Shown: positions 51,225 to 60,767 of the stretch, one piece after another
How the letters are laid out: the number at the start of each line of letters is the position of its first letter
Numbering within the stretch: the first letter of the stretch is position 1
NCBI GenBank assembly: GCA_910575005.1
Contig: CAJTCL010000018.1
Location: 17,796 to 81,795 of the forward strand
DNA: 64,000 nucleotides
DNA from: Lachnospiraceae bacterium
GTDB lineage: Bacteria; Bacillota; Clostridia; Lachnospirales; Lachnospiraceae
Direction of reading: 5' to 3'
Made by a program: the position numbers and the translations under genes
Notes under the pieces: model-generated
The model's input: only the letters and a program-made list of their open reading frames with translations
What the model was told of the DNA's origin: nothing
Databases searched by the model: none

Positions 51225-52733
51225 GTGCTGAATGGAATTAAAAATGCATTAAGCCGGATTTCAAATTTGATACGGTTTGGATTCAAAAAGATTAACAATA
51301 AAGAGTTTCTTGAGCAGGAAATCATGCGCTGGAAGGGTTCTCCAGAACGAATAATGCAGATCAAGGGGCAACTGTATTATCAGAATGAACACGATATACT
51401 TACCCGTAAAAGAACTATGATCGGGGAAGACGGCAAGCTGCAAGAAGTAGAAAATTTGCCCAACAACCGAGTGATTGACAATCAGTATGCAAAGATGGTC
51501 AACCAAAAGGCAAATTACTTATTTGGGCAACCATTTGCAATAGAATGCAAGAATGAACAGTATGCTGAATTACTCAAGAAGATATTTAATAAACAGTTTA
51601 TGAAAATATTGAAACATGGAGGTAAAGCAGCTTTGAATCATGGTATTTCGTGGCTTTATCCATATTACACCAAAGATGGAGAATTTTCTTTTCAGATGTT
51701 TCCAGGATATGAAATATTTCCAATTTGGGAAAATAGTGAACACACTATATTAGCGGGTGCAATCAGGCTTTATTTGGCTACCAGTTATGAAGGCATTACG
51801 CCAACTATCATGGAAAAGGTAGAGGTGTTTGATATGCAAGGGATCCATTGTTATATTCTTGATGGCAATATGTTGATGCCTGATTTGACTGTAAAAGAGC
51901 AGGATTGTGCTTATGTGATGAATAACAGCAAACCTTTAAATTGGATAAAAATTCCACTGATTCCATTGAAGGCCAATGAGAGTGAAACCCCTTTGTTGAA
52001 ACGGGTCAAGTCCTTGCAGGATGGCATCAATGTAATGTTGTCTGACTTTGAAAATAATATGCAGCAGGATGCCCGCAATACCATTTTGGTATTGAAAAAC
52101 TATGATGGGCAGAATTTGGGAGAGTTTCGGCATAACCTTGCAACTTATGGGGTAGTAAAAGTCAGAAATGATGATTCTGCCAAAGGTGGTGTAGAAACGC
52201 TTGAAATAAGCGTAAACTCAGAAAATTATAAGACTATTCTGGAAATGTTCAAGAAAGCTCTAATTGAAAATGCTATGGGTTATGATGCCAAGGACGACAG
52301 ATTATCCGGAAATCCAAATCAAATGAATATCCAATCCATGTATTCAGATATTGATTTAGATGCTAATGATATGGAAACCGAATTTCAGGCTGCATTTGAG
52401 GATATTCTTTGGTTTATAAATGCACATCTTGTCAATACAGGACAAGGTGATTTTGAGGGGGAAGAAGTCAATATCATATTTAACAGAGATATTTTGATGA
52501 ATGAATCAGAAATCATTGATAACTGTCAGAAGTCTGTTGGCATCCTATCTGATGAAACAATCATTGGTCAGCATCCTTGGGTGGATGACCCAAAGACTGA
52601 AATAGAACGGTTGGAGAAGCAAAAGCAGAAGGAACAGCAAGAGGTAGACAAACAATATAATCCATTTGAACAGCAGAAGAACCAGGAGGACATAAACCAA
52701 GGGAATTCAGATGGTGATATAGATGAGGAATAG
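51225..52733 (+). CDS. Phage portal protein (SPP1 gp6 type)
   Basis: The 502-residue protein contains NRVIDNQYAKMVNQKANYLF, MFPGYEIFPIW and DARNTILVLKNYDG, the pattern of SPP1-like portals, and a Gln/Glu-rich tail. It forms the dodecameric DNA gate at one capsid vertex. GTG 51225 follows AAAAAGG. Its 3' end overlaps the MuF gene. Confidence 0.92.
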   Translation: MLNGIKNALSRISNLIRFGFKKINNKEFLEQEIMRWKGSPERIMQIKGQLYYQNEHDILTRKRTMIGEDGKLQEVENLPNNRVIDNQYAKMVNQKANYLFGQPFAIECKNEQYAELLKKIFNKQFMKILKHGGKAALNHGISWLYPYYTKDGEFSFQMFPGYEIFPIWENSEHTILAGAIRLYLATSYEGITPTIMEKVEVFDMQGIHCYILDGNMLMPDLTVKEQDCAYVMNNSKPLNWIKIPLIPLKANESETPLLKRVKSLQDGINVMLSDFENNMQQDARNTILVLKNYDGQNLGEFRHNLATYGVVKVRNDDSAKGGVETLEISVNSENYKTILEMFKKALIENAMGYDAKDDRLSGNPNQMNIQSMYSDIDLDANDMETEFQAAFEDILWFINAHLVNTGQGDFEGEEVNIIFNRDILMNESEIIDNCQKSVGILSDETIIGQHPWVDDPKTEIERLEKQKQKEQQEVDKQYNPFEQQKNQEDINQGNSDGDIDEE

Positions 52734-54624
52734 TACATACTGGAAAAAGCGTTTTGCGCTGCTTGAGCAACAGCAGAATCAGAAGGGTCTTCAGTGTTTT
52801 GTAGAGATAGAAAAGCAATATGGACAGGTACAGAAGCAAATAGAGGGACAGATTAGGGCATGGTATCAGCGTTTTGCGGACAATAATGGAATAACATTGC
52901 AGGATGCAAGACGGATGTTGACCAACAAGGAATTAGAAGAATTGAAATGGGATGTGAGTGATTATATCCGCTATGGAAAAGAAAATGTGGTCAATGGTGT
53001 TTGGATGAAACAGCTTGAGAATGCTTCTGCCCGTTATCATATCAGCAGATTGGAATCTTTGAAATTGCAGATACAACAGAGCTTGGAAGTTATGTTTGGG
53101 AACCAGCTTGATACCATCGATTCGGCAATGCGAAAGATGTATTTGTCAGAATATTACCACACAGCATTTGAATTGCAAAAAGGGTTAGGTGTGGGTTGGA
53201 ATTTGGCTACATTGGATGAAAGAAAAATAGCTAAGGTGATACAAAAACCTTGGGCTGCAGATGGGAAAAATTTTTCTGAAAGGGTATGGAGCAATCGTCA
53301 GAAGTTAGTTAATGAATTACATACAGAATTAACCCAAAACATCATATTGGGACAGGATCCACAAAAAGCCATCAATGCTATTGCAAAAAAAATGAATACC
53401 TCTAAAAATGTTGCTGGGCGCTTAGTGATGACAGAAAGTGCATTTTTTAGTTCTGTTGCGCAAAGAGACTGTTTTCAGGAGTTGGATGTGGAACAGTTTG
53501 AGATCGTGGCAACTCTTGATTCCCATACTTCTGAAATCTGCCAGGAGATGGACGGTAAGGTGTTTCCCATATCACAGTGGGAAGTTGGGGTGACAGCGCC
53601 GCCGTTTCATGTGTGGTGCAGGACAACCACAGTGCCAATATTTGAAGATGAGTTTAATAGTATTGGGGAGCGTGCTGCAAGGGATAAGGATGGCAAGACC
53701 TACTATGTACCTGCCAATATGAAATATAAGGACTGGCAGAAATCCTTTGTGGAAGGTGATAATTCAGGATTGCAAGAAATAAACCCTGATGATACAATAA
53801 AGAAAAAGCCAGAAGTCAAGGAATTGTACAAACTGAAACAATCAGGAATGATTGAAACAGAGTATCAAGAGTATTTGAATCTTATCAGCGGTCACGGCAA
53901 TGAGGATGTGGTCAAACTGTATAGTGAATATGCAGATAAGATTGAGAAAGTGAGCCTGACAGCCAAAGGTGGGGCATATCAGCCCACATCTGTTACTCTG
54001 AATTTTACATATCCAAAGTATGCTGATATGAATAAATATAGCACACTGGCACATGAATATGGGCATTTCTTTGATGATAAGGCTGAATTTGATGGTCTGC
54101 ACTTCAAAGAAATTGAAGCGGTAAAGAAAGCTACTGGTTTAGATACTACATTTTTGAATGTAGCAAGTTCCAGTGATGAATTTCTTGCTGCAATGCGAAA
54201 TGACAAAGCACATATTAAAAGTATCTTGACAGCAGATGCAAGAGCTGACCTGATTGCACATAATGCAAGCAGTGGAGTACAAGATGCCATTGATGGTTTA
54301 TTTACCAAGTCAAGATTATGCTGGGGGCATGGTGAAAAATATTATAACCGCAAATATGCATCAGTTGACTACATGGATAAAGTGCTAAAAAGTTCTCTGA
54401 AAAAGAAGTTGCAACAAGCGTATAATGATTTAGGATTGGATGCAAGCAACCAGTTAAAAACTAAGTCGATATGCAGACAGTATGAAGCTGCATCCGAAGC
54501 ATGGGCTAACATCATGAGTGCAGAAGTGTGCGGCGGTGAAAGTTTGAAGTATGTGAAAAAGTATCTTCCCAACAGTTATCAAGCAATGTTGAACATCCTG
54601 AAAGGAGTGAAGTTAAGTGAGTGA
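52723..54624 (+). CDS. MuF/gp7-type minor head protein with C-terminal HEXXH metallopeptidase-like domain
   Basis: Of 633 residues, the first about 320 form an SPP1 gp7/Mu F head domain (VMTESAFFSSVAQRDCFQEL, CQEMDGKVF, TAPPFHVWCRTTTVP). After a linker (320-400) comes a second domain with HEYGHFFDD (His444, Glu445, His448, a zinc-peptidase motif), and further on YEAASEAWANIMS, whose Glu588 or Glu592 could be the third zinc ligand. MuF proteins with toxin-like tails are described as polymorphic phage toxins. Such a domain would be carried in the capsid and could be injected with DNA. The next gene overlaps by 8 nt and may encode immunity. Confidence 0.85.
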   Translation: MRNSTYWKKRFALLEQQQNQKGLQCFVEIEKQYGQVQKQIEGQIRAWYQRFADNNGITLQDARRMLTNKELEELKWDVSDYIRYGKENVVNGVWMKQLENASARYHISRLESLKLQIQQSLEVMFGNQLDTIDSAMRKMYLSEYYHTAFELQKGLGVGWNLATLDERKIAKVIQKPWAADGKNFSERVWSNRQKLVNELHTELTQNIILGQDPQKAINAIAKKMNTSKNVAGRLVMTESAFFSSVAQRDCFQELDVEQFEIVATLDSHTSEICQEMDGKVFPISQWEVGVTAPPFHVWCRTTTVPIFEDEFNSIGERAARDKDGKTYYVPANMKYKDWQKSFVEGDNSGLQEINPDDTIKKKPEVKELYKLKQSGMIETEYQEYLNLISGHGNEDVVKLYSEYADKIEKVSLTAKGGAYQPTSVTLNFTYPKYADMNKYSTLAHEYGHFFDDKAEFDGLHFKEIEAVKKATGLDTTFLNVASSSDEFLAAMRNDKAHIKSILTADARADLIAHNASSGVQDAIDGLFTKSRLCWGHGEKYYNRKYASVDYMDKVLKSSLKKKLQQAYNDLGLDASNQLKTKSICRQYEAASEAWANIMSAEVCGGESLKYVKKYLPNSYQAMLNILKGVKLSE

Positions 54625-54799
54625 ACAGGTATTGAACGCATTGAACAGATATTATGACGCTTTTGACGATTCTTTTCCTATGGCAGCAATGTCCGGTGTC
54701 GGAGAGGATGAAGTAATCAAGATTATAGACAAGTGCATTTTTGAAAAGAAAGATGTATATGATTTGGGCTATCTATCATCAGGGGATGAGATATATTAA
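54617..54799 (+). CDS. Small acidic protein, candidate immunity partner of the MuF domain
   Basis: The 60-residue acidic protein (MSEQVLNALNRYYDAFDDSF, then KIIDKCIFEKKDVYDLGYLS) starts at GTG 54617 within the MuF gene, with AAAGGAGTG upstream. It is followed by a terminator. The size, charge and tight linkage fit an immunity protein or a metallopeptidase inhibitor, but no family is recognised and a structural role is possible. Confidence 0.65.
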   Translation: MSEQVLNALNRYYDAFDDSFPMAAMSGVGEDEVIKIIDKCIFEKKDVYDLGYLSSGDEIY

Positions 54800-54811
54800 A
54801 AATATCATTGG

Positions 54812-54838
54812 AAACACCGTCATTTAGGCGGTGTTTTT
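54812..54838 (+). terminator. Terminator after the MuF module
   Basis: AAACACCG pairs with CGGTGTTT and runs into TT. A strong terminator inside a late operon is unusual. Confidence 0.8.
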
Positions 54839-55065
54839 CGTTACCATGAAATTCTCAGCGTATCAATTTTAACAGTCATATGTGGCTTATATGAGGTACG
54901 AAAGGGGGTGAGATAGCCTGAATTTATCTCCCAGTCATGGGTCAAATGGCAGCAGAAGCATCTGGAACGGGTGCTTTTTATTGCGGGTTGTCAAGCATAT
55001 AACCGAACCAATCAGACATATGGGAGTAACCCTGTAAAAAACGTATTTGGAAGGATGGATAAAAA

Positions 55066-55725
55066 TTGAAAAGAACAGAACTTGAAGCTATGGGATTATC
55101 TAAGGAACAGGTGAATCATATTATGAAAATCAATGGAGAGGACATTGAAAATGCGAAGAGCAGTGCTTCATTGGAGATCGCAACCCTGATATCAGAAAAT
55201 AAAACCCTGATATCACAGGTAAAAGAACGTGATACACAGATTGATGGATTAAAGAAATCTGCAGGAGATAATGCACAACTGCAGAAGCAGATTGAACAGT
55301 TACAGGCAGATAATCAGGCTAAAGATGAAACCCATGCCAAAGAGCTTACTCAGTTGAAAATGGATGCAGCAGTAGAAAAAGCCCTAGCAGACGGCGGTGC
55401 AAAAAACATCAAAGCAGCTAAGGCATTGTTAGAACTTGAAGATGCAACACTAGATAAAGATGGTACAGTCAAGGGGCTTGCTGAACAGATTGACAAGTTG
55501 AGAACAGACGATAGTTCCAAATTTTTGTTTAAAGTAGTTGGACAGGCACAGCAAAACCAGATGCAGTTTAAAGGATTTCAGCCAGGAATTTCAACAATTG
55601 TTCCTGATAGTAAACAGGCAGGGTATGAAGCTCGTCTTGCAGATGCGAGGAAGAATAACAATCAGTTAGAGGTAATTAAGATCAAACAGGAAGCATTTGC
55701 AGATGGTGGTATTGTGCTGAACTAA
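55066..55725 (+). CDS. Phage scaffolding protein (GP20-like)
   Basis: The 219-residue protein is mostly coiled coil (about 35-105) and has the GP20/DUF4355 pattern DAAVEKALADGGAKNIKAAK and ALLELEDATLDKDGTVKGL. It assists capsid assembly and is later lost or cleaved. It starts at TTG 55066, with TTGGAAGGATG upstream. Confidence 0.85.
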   Translation: MKRTELEAMGLSKEQVNHIMKINGEDIENAKSSASLEIATLISENKTLISQVKERDTQIDGLKKSAGDNAQLQKQIEQLQADNQAKDETHAKELTQLKMDAAVEKALADGGAKNIKAAKALLELEDATLDKDGTVKGLAEQIDKLRTDDSSKFLFKVVGQAQQNQMQFKGFQPGISTIVPDSKQAGYEARLADARKNNNQLEVIKIKQEAFADGGIVLN

Positions 55726-55757
55726 TTCAAACACAAAAATATTTATGAAAGGTTAAA

Positions 55758-56735
55758 ATGGTGAAAATTATGACACAAGTAAACGGAATTGGTAATACTT
55801 TTAATTTACCGAATTATGCGGGTGACTTATTTACTGCAAGTCCCACACAGACCCCTTTTCTTTCCATGATTGGTGGTCTTTCGGGAGGGAAGCAGACAGA
55901 TAATTTTGAATTTCAAACAGGCGTTGTGTATGACCTTCCTGTTGCGCAGCAGCCTAACATTTCTGAAAATGCCTCAGTGAAAGCGCCGGCAGCTTCACAT
56001 GTTGTGAGGAGCCAGCAGACAAATGTTGTTCAGATTCATCAGGACACCATTGATTTGACTTATGCAAAAATGTCAAACAGTGGCAGGCTCTCAGGTCTGA
56101 ATACTGGCGGACAGGCTGCTAATCCTAATGATGAAAAAGCATTTCAGATTCGGCAGAAGTTGGTTAAAATTGCACGTGATGTCGAGCATTCTTTTTTGAA
56201 TGGTACTTACAACAAAACGGAAGACGGTGATACTGCAAACAGGACACGTGGTATGCTTGAACTTTGTACTTCTGATGCAGGCACTTCTATTGATGCAGCA
56301 GGCGGTGAAATCAGCAAGGCTATGTTTGACCTATTGTTTAGGGAAATGGCAGATCATGGGGCCACATTTGATAATATGGTACTTTTCTGTAATTCATACA
56401 TCAAACAGGCAATCACAAATCTGTACGCTGATTTCTTTAAGGCACAGATGCAGATGACACAGAATATTGCAGGCATGAATATTACACAGATTGAAAGTGA
56501 TTTCTGCAAGGTTGGCATTTGTTTTGATCCATTCATCAGGAAGGATGCTCTTCTCGTTGCTGATGTGGCACAGATTGCCCCTGTATTCCAGCCAGTTCCA
56601 GGTAAGGGTAATTTCTTTGAAGAACCACTTGCAAAGGAAGGTGCTTCGGAACGTGTTCAAATTTATGGACAGATCGGTCTTGCACATGCTCCAGCATTTT
56701 TACATGGTGCAATTACGAATTTGAAGGTTGAATAA
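55758..56735 (+). CDS. Major capsid protein (SU10/DUF5309-like)
   Basis: The 325-residue protein has NLPNYAGDLFTASPTQTPFL, DNFEFQTGV and VQIHQDTIDLTYAKMSNSGR and ends YGQIGLAHAPAFLHGAI, typical of the SU10 major capsid family with the HK97 fold. Its place after the scaffold supports this. GAAAGG precedes the ATG. Confidence 0.9.
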   Translation: MVKIMTQVNGIGNTFNLPNYAGDLFTASPTQTPFLSMIGGLSGGKQTDNFEFQTGVVYDLPVAQQPNISENASVKAPAASHVVRSQQTNVVQIHQDTIDLTYAKMSNSGRLSGLNTGGQAANPNDEKAFQIRQKLVKIARDVEHSFLNGTYNKTEDGDTANRTRGMLELCTSDAGTSIDAAGGEISKAMFDLLFREMADHGATFDNMVLFCNSYIKQAITNLYADFFKAQMQMTQNIAGMNITQIESDFCKVGICFDPFIRKDALLVADVAQIAPVFQPVPGKGNFFEEPLAKEGASERVQIYGQIGLAHAPAFLHGAITNLKVE

Positions 56736-56754
56736 AAAAAGGCTGGTGATTATT

Positions 56755-57003
56755 ATGTTTACAGTAAAAAAGAATCCTTTAATGTCGAATACAATTTGGG
56801 ATATTGAAAAAAACAAACCTCTCTGCAAATTTACCAAAGGGATTTTCCACACAGATAACAAGATGATTATTGATAAACTAATTGCACTTGGTTTTGAAGT
56901 GACAAGTGAATATGACAATCCTGATTGTGGTGATAAGATTGACGCATCAACAAATAAAAAGCAGAAATCTGCAGTATCTAAGTCAATCAGAAGCGGAAAG
57001 TAA
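56755..57003 (+). CDS. Small head-region protein
   Basis: The 82-residue protein (MFTVKKNPLMSNTIWDIEKN) has a basic C-terminus (KKQKSAVSKSIRSGK). AGGCTGGTG lies upstream of ATG 56755. Probably a minor head or decoration component; family not recognised. Confidence 0.6.
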   Translation: MFTVKKNPLMSNTIWDIEKNKPLCKFTKGIFHTDNKMIIDKLIALGFEVTSEYDNPDCGDKIDASTNKKQKSAVSKSIRSGK

Positions 57004-57015
57004 CAAGGTGATTAT

Positions 57016-57411
57016 ATGTTTGAGGTGGATAGTGTAAAAGAACGTCTGAAATCTTTTGGTTATGAGGTTAAGGCAGAGGATGCATTTGTTTTGGGATTTT
57101 GTGTTGAGAAAGTTCATAACACAATGAAGAATGATATTAACTGTCAGGATGTCCCAGAAGGGCTGGAATATATCGCTGTTGATATGGCAGCAGGTGAATT
57201 TCTTCTCTCCAAGAAAACGTTTGCTCCAACTGATTTGGAAGGATTTGATTTGGATTATGCAGTCAAGCAGATTCAGATAGGTGATACCAATACCGTGTTT
57301 GCAACCGGAGAAGGCAGTCAGACGCCAGAACAGAGGCTGAGCGCTTTTATTAGTTATCTTTTATCCTATGGAAAAAGCGAATTTGATTCTTTTCGGAGGA
57401 TTCGGTGGTGA
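57016..57411 (+). CDS. Head-tail connector protein (adaptor-like)
   Basis: The 131-residue protein (VDSVKERLKSFGYEVKAEDA, ending FISYLLSYGKSEFDSFRRIR) has the size, helical start and position of phage head-tail adaptors. Assignment rests mainly on order. It overlaps the next gene by 7 nt. Confidence 0.65.
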   Translation: MFEVDSVKERLKSFGYEVKAEDAFVLGFCVEKVHNTMKNDINCQDVPEGLEYIAVDMAAGEFLLSKKTFAPTDLEGFDLDYAVKQIQIGDTNTVFATGEGSQTPEQRLSAFISYLLSYGKSEFDSFRRIRW

Positions 57412-57788
57412 GTGCGGTCCAAGCAGCACAGGCGGCTGCGCGAAAAGCGTTGGAAGCGACTTATTTTGGCACAATGACCATCACAGAAATGAAAAAGGTC
57501 AAAGATATAAAGTCAAAATTAACCACAAGTCAGCTGATCGTTGTTTTAGAAAATCAACCTTGTAGACTGTCATTTGAAACGCTGAAAGCTGCTGTACAGT
57601 CCGAATCAGCAGCAACCATTACACAGGTCACAAAATTATTTGTTTCCCCTGAAATATCAATTCGGGCGGGATCTAAGATCACTGTCACACAGGCTGGCAT
57701 CACGATGGACTACACTTGCAGTGGTGTTCCAGCAGTATATTTGACACATCAGGAAATTGTTTTGGAATTATTTGAGAGGTGGGCATAA
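57405..57788 (+). CDS. Head-closure/connector-like protein
   Basis: The 127-residue protein (EATYFGTMTITEMKKVKDIK) has beta-rich C-terminal sequence (SIRAGSKITVTQAGITMDYT). GGAGG precedes GTG 57405. Function inferred from order between adaptor and tail-completion genes. Confidence 0.6.
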   Translation: MVSAVQAAQAAARKALEATYFGTMTITEMKKVKDIKSKLTTSQLIVVLENQPCRLSFETLKAAVQSESAATITQVTKLFVSPEISIRAGSKITVTQAGITMDYTCSGVPAVYLTHQEIVLELFERWA

Positions 57789-58318
57789 TGGCAGGAATGG
57801 GAAGGTTTCAGGCACGTGATCTGGAAAAACTGCGAGATGAATTGGTAAGATTGGAGAATAATACCAATGAATTTCTGGAATTATGTGCCAGGGAGCTTGC
57901 TGCAAGATTATTGGCTAAGGTTGTGAAACGTACACCAGTAGGAGATTATTCTAAAGAAATCACTGTTGTAGCCAAAAGAGATGGTAAAAAACACAAGAAA
58001 GGGGAAGAATATAAAAAGAAGGTAAATCCAAGTGGAAAGCAAGGCGGTACATTGCGCCGGGGGTGGACAGAAGGACAGAAAGTTTCATCATATGCAGCAT
58101 ATATGCCAATACATCACTTTGGCAATACTTACGTGATTGAGATAGTAAATCCAGTGGAGTATGCCGCTTATGTGGAGTATGGGCATCGGACAGCAAACCA
58201 CAAAGGCTGGGTGAAAGGCCGCTTTATGATGACGATTTCAGAACAGGAGCTTAAAAGGATTGCGCCAAAGGTACTGGAAAATAAAATTAAAAAGTTTCTG
58301 GGAGGGTGCCTAAAATGA
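57788..58318 (+). CDS. HK97 gp10-like tail-completion protein
   Basis: The 176-residue protein has VVKRTPVGDYSKEI, TLRRGWTEG and EIVNPVEYAAYVEYGHRT, the HK97 gp10/minor tail signature. It joins tail to neck. ATG 57788 overlaps the previous TAA and has GAGAGGTGG upstream. Confidence 0.85.
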   Translation: MAGMGRFQARDLEKLRDELVRLENNTNEFLELCARELAARLLAKVVKRTPVGDYSKEITVVAKRDGKKHKKGEEYKKKVNPSGKQGGTLRRGWTEGQKVSSYAAYMPIHHFGNTYVIEIVNPVEYAAYVEYGHRTANHKGWVKGRFMMTISEQELKRIAPKVLENKIKKFLGGCLK

Positions 58319-58752
58319 TAAATGCAATGATAGAAGCAATTAGTATGGCGCTGGATGGACAATTTGGACAAAACTATGAGATTCATATGGAGGAAATCCG
58401 ACAAGGTTTAAAAGAGCCTTGTTTTTTTATTTTTTGCCTGAGTCCCTCGAAAAAGTTATTTCTTGGAAAACGGTATTTTAGGACAAATCCATTTTGCATC
58501 CAGTATTTTCCGGCAACCGATGAAAAGCAAAGAGAATGCAGTCAGGTGGCGGAACAGATGTATGAGTGCCTGGAGTACCTTACAATAGATGGCGGGGACA
58601 GACCAATACGGGGGACAAATATGAAGTATGAAGTGGTCGATGGCATTTTAAATTTTTTTGTCAATTATGACTGTTTCATCTATAAAGTGGAACAGCAGAC
58701 ACCTATGGAGGATTTAGAGACAAGCACAAGTATAAAGGAAGGTGGTGATTGA
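58315..58752 (+). CDS. Tail-terminator-like protein (DUF6838 type)
   Basis: The 145-residue protein (EEIRQGLKEPCFFIFCLSPS, RTNPFCIQYFPATDEKQREC) matches the pattern of phage tail-terminator proteins of the DUF6838 kind. It would cap the tail tube. ATG 58315 overlaps the previous stop (ATGA) with GGGAGGGTG upstream. Confidence 0.7.
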   Translation: MINAMIEAISMALDGQFGQNYEIHMEEIRQGLKEPCFFIFCLSPSKKLFLGKRYFRTNPFCIQYFPATDEKQRECSQVAEQMYECLEYLTIDGGDRPIRGTNMKYEVVDGILNFFVNYDCFIYKVEQQTPMEDLETSTSIKEGGD

Positions 58753-58753
58753 T

Positions 58754-58957
58754 TTGGCAGCAGAAAAAAAACGAGAAGTCAGTACAGCAAATGTGCAGGA
58801 TGCCAGACCGCAGTTTAGTAAGAGGCAGATGGTTGGCTCTGCAAGATACTATGATGCCAGGGATTTGGTGGATGCCCTTCTGGAAGATGGAAAAAAGTAC
58901 ACCTTTGAAACGGTTGACACACTGATTGAAAATTATAAGAAAGGACAGGTGAAATAA
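58754..58957 (+). CDS. Small tail-region protein
   Basis: The 67-residue protein (LAAEKKREVSTANVQDARPQ, then SARYYDARDLVDALLEDGKK) lies between terminator and sheath. TTG 58754 with AAGGAAGGTGG is preferred; GTG 58742/58745 are in frame. Function unknown. Confidence 0.6.
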   Translation: MAAEKKREVSTANVQDARPQFSKRQMVGSARYYDARDLVDALLEDGKKYTFETVDTLIENYKKGQVK

Positions 58958-58958
58958 T

Positions 58959-60266
58959 ATGGCTTTAGGTGGAGGTAGTTTTACCACACAAAACAAGGAA
59001 TTGCCAGGTGCGTATATCAATTTTGTATCGGCGGCGTCCGCTTCTGCGACTTTATCTGAACGAGGAATTGCGACAATGCCTCTGGAACTTGACTGGGGAA
59101 AAGAAGGGGAGATTTTTGAAATCTCTAATGAGGAGTTCAGGAAGAACAGCCTGAAAATTTTTGGATATAATTTTGACCATGATAAGATGCGTGGGCTGAA
59201 TGATCTGTTTTTGGGGGCAAGTGTGCTGTATGCTTACCGTTTGAATGGAGGCGGGACGAAAGCTACAAATAGTTTGGCAACTGCGTTGTACAGTGGGACA
59301 CGTGGGAATGATTTGAAAACTGCCATTCAGGTAAATGCAGATGCTCCAGAAAAGTTTGATGTGATTACGTATCTTGGGGAAAGAGAAATGGATGTACAGA
59401 CCGTTGACAAGGCGAAAGACCTTATAGCAAATGATTTTGTGCAGTTTCAAGCGGATGCAGAGCTTGCAGCCACTGCAGCAACCCCATTGACTGGAGGTAC
59501 CAATGCAACCGTGGATGGAACATCACATCAAGCCTATTTAGATAAGATTGAATCGTATACATTTAATACGATGGGTGTTGCTGTGACAGATGAGATTACC
59601 AAGAAACTTTATGTGGCATATAATAAGCGACTGCGAGATGAGTTGGGAATTAAATTCCAGTTGGTGCTTTATGATATGGCTGCGGACTATATGGGTGTCA
59701 TCAATGTCAAAAACAGAGTTGCAGATGCCAACGAGAATGAGGCTGGTCTGGTATACTGGGTGACAGGGGCAGAGAGTGGCTGCGCAGTGAATAAATCTTG
59801 TCAAAACAAGATTTATGATGGTTCTTTTATGGTGGACACGGCATTTACACAGAATCAATTGAAACAGGCAGTAAAAAAAGGAGAATTTGTGTTACATAGA
59901 GTAAACGCAGATATCAGGGTTCTTGAGGATATCAACAGTCTGGTAAACACGACTGATACTTGTGGAGATATATTTAAAGATAACCAGACGGTGCGGGTGA
60001 TCGACCAGTTGGGAAATGAAGATGCGATGTTGTTTCAAACAAAATATCTTGGAGTGGTACCGAACAATGAATCTGGCCGAATCTCCCTTTGGTCTGATCT
60101 GGTAAAGATTCGCCAAATGCTGCAGGATATGGGAGCAATTGAAAATTTCACAGAAGCGGACGTCACGATTGCCCAGGGAGACAATAAGAAATCCGTGGTG
60201 GTGAGCGGCAGCATAACGGTAGTAAACGCCATGTCTAAGTTATATATGACCATGACAGTAGCATAA
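58959..60266 (+). CDS. Phage tail sheath protein
   Basis: The 435-residue protein starts MALGGGSFTTQNKELPGAYI and contains SERGIATMPLELDWGKEGEI, DVITYLGEREMDVQ, FVLHRVNADIRVLEDINSLV and SDLVKIRQMLQDMGAIENF, as in the XkdK/PBSX-type contractile sheath. It proves a myovirus-type tail. It begins one nucleotide after the previous stop. Confidence 0.94.
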   Translation: MALGGGSFTTQNKELPGAYINFVSAASASATLSERGIATMPLELDWGKEGEIFEISNEEFRKNSLKIFGYNFDHDKMRGLNDLFLGASVLYAYRLNGGGTKATNSLATALYSGTRGNDLKTAIQVNADAPEKFDVITYLGEREMDVQTVDKAKDLIANDFVQFQADAELAATAATPLTGGTNATVDGTSHQAYLDKIESYTFNTMGVAVTDEITKKLYVAYNKRLRDELGIKFQLVLYDMAADYMGVINVKNRVADANENEAGLVYWVTGAESGCAVNKSCQNKIYDGSFMVDTAFTQNQLKQAVKKGEFVLHRVNADIRVLEDINSLVNTTDTCGDIFKDNQTVRVIDQLGNEDAMLFQTKYLGVVPNNESGRISLWSDLVKIRQMLQDMGAIENFTEADVTIAQGDNKKSVVVSGSITVVNAMSKLYMTMTVA

Positions 60267-60280
60267 CGGAGGTGTAAGAA

Positions 60281-60763
60281 TTGAAAGATAATGTAACAAT
60301 GACAGCAAAAGATACGCTTTCAGCGGCATTAGCAGAATGTTTTGTAACAATCGGCAAGAAGCGTTATAATTTTATGCAGGCAATCAATGTGGAAGCCAAA
60401 TTTGAAAAGACCAAGACAGAGGTTCCGATTCTTGGAAAGACAGGGAAAGGAAACAAAGCGACAGGATGGAAGGGAACAGGCTCTTGTACCGCGCACTATA
60501 ATACCAGTATTTTCCGCAAAATGATGCTGGATTATAAGAAGAAGGGGCAAGACACCTATTTTGAGATGCAGATCACCAATGAGGATCCTACCAGTGGAGC
60601 AGGCCGTCAGACGATTGTGTTGCTGGACTGTAATATTGACGGTGGAATTTTGGCAAAGTTTGATGCGGATGCAGATTATCTGGATGAAGATATGGACTTC
60701 ACATTTGAGGACTTTTCCATGCCGGAATCCTTTAAAAATCTTGACGGATTCCTGACAAATTAA
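60281..60763 (+). CDS. Phage tail tube protein (XkdM type)
   Basis: The 160-residue protein has EVPILGKTGKGNKATGWKGT, TAHYNTSIFRKMMLDYKKKG and DEDMDFTFEDFSMPESF, the DUF2001/XkdM tube family. It forms the inner tube under the sheath. It starts at TTG 60281 with GGAGGTG upstream. Confidence 0.92.
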   Translation: MKDNVTMTAKDTLSAALAECFVTIGKKRYNFMQAINVEAKFEKTKTEVPILGKTGKGNKATGWKGTGSCTAHYNTSIFRKMMLDYKKKGQDTYFEMQITNEDPTSGAGRQTIVLLDCNIDGGILAKFDADADYLDEDMDFTFEDFSMPESFKNLDGFLTN

Positions 60764-60767
60764 AATA

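Noticed and set aside
54918..55040. CTG-started 39-codon frame after AAAGGGGGTGAG
   Set aside because: A CTG start and unconvincing protein sequence; treated as leader.
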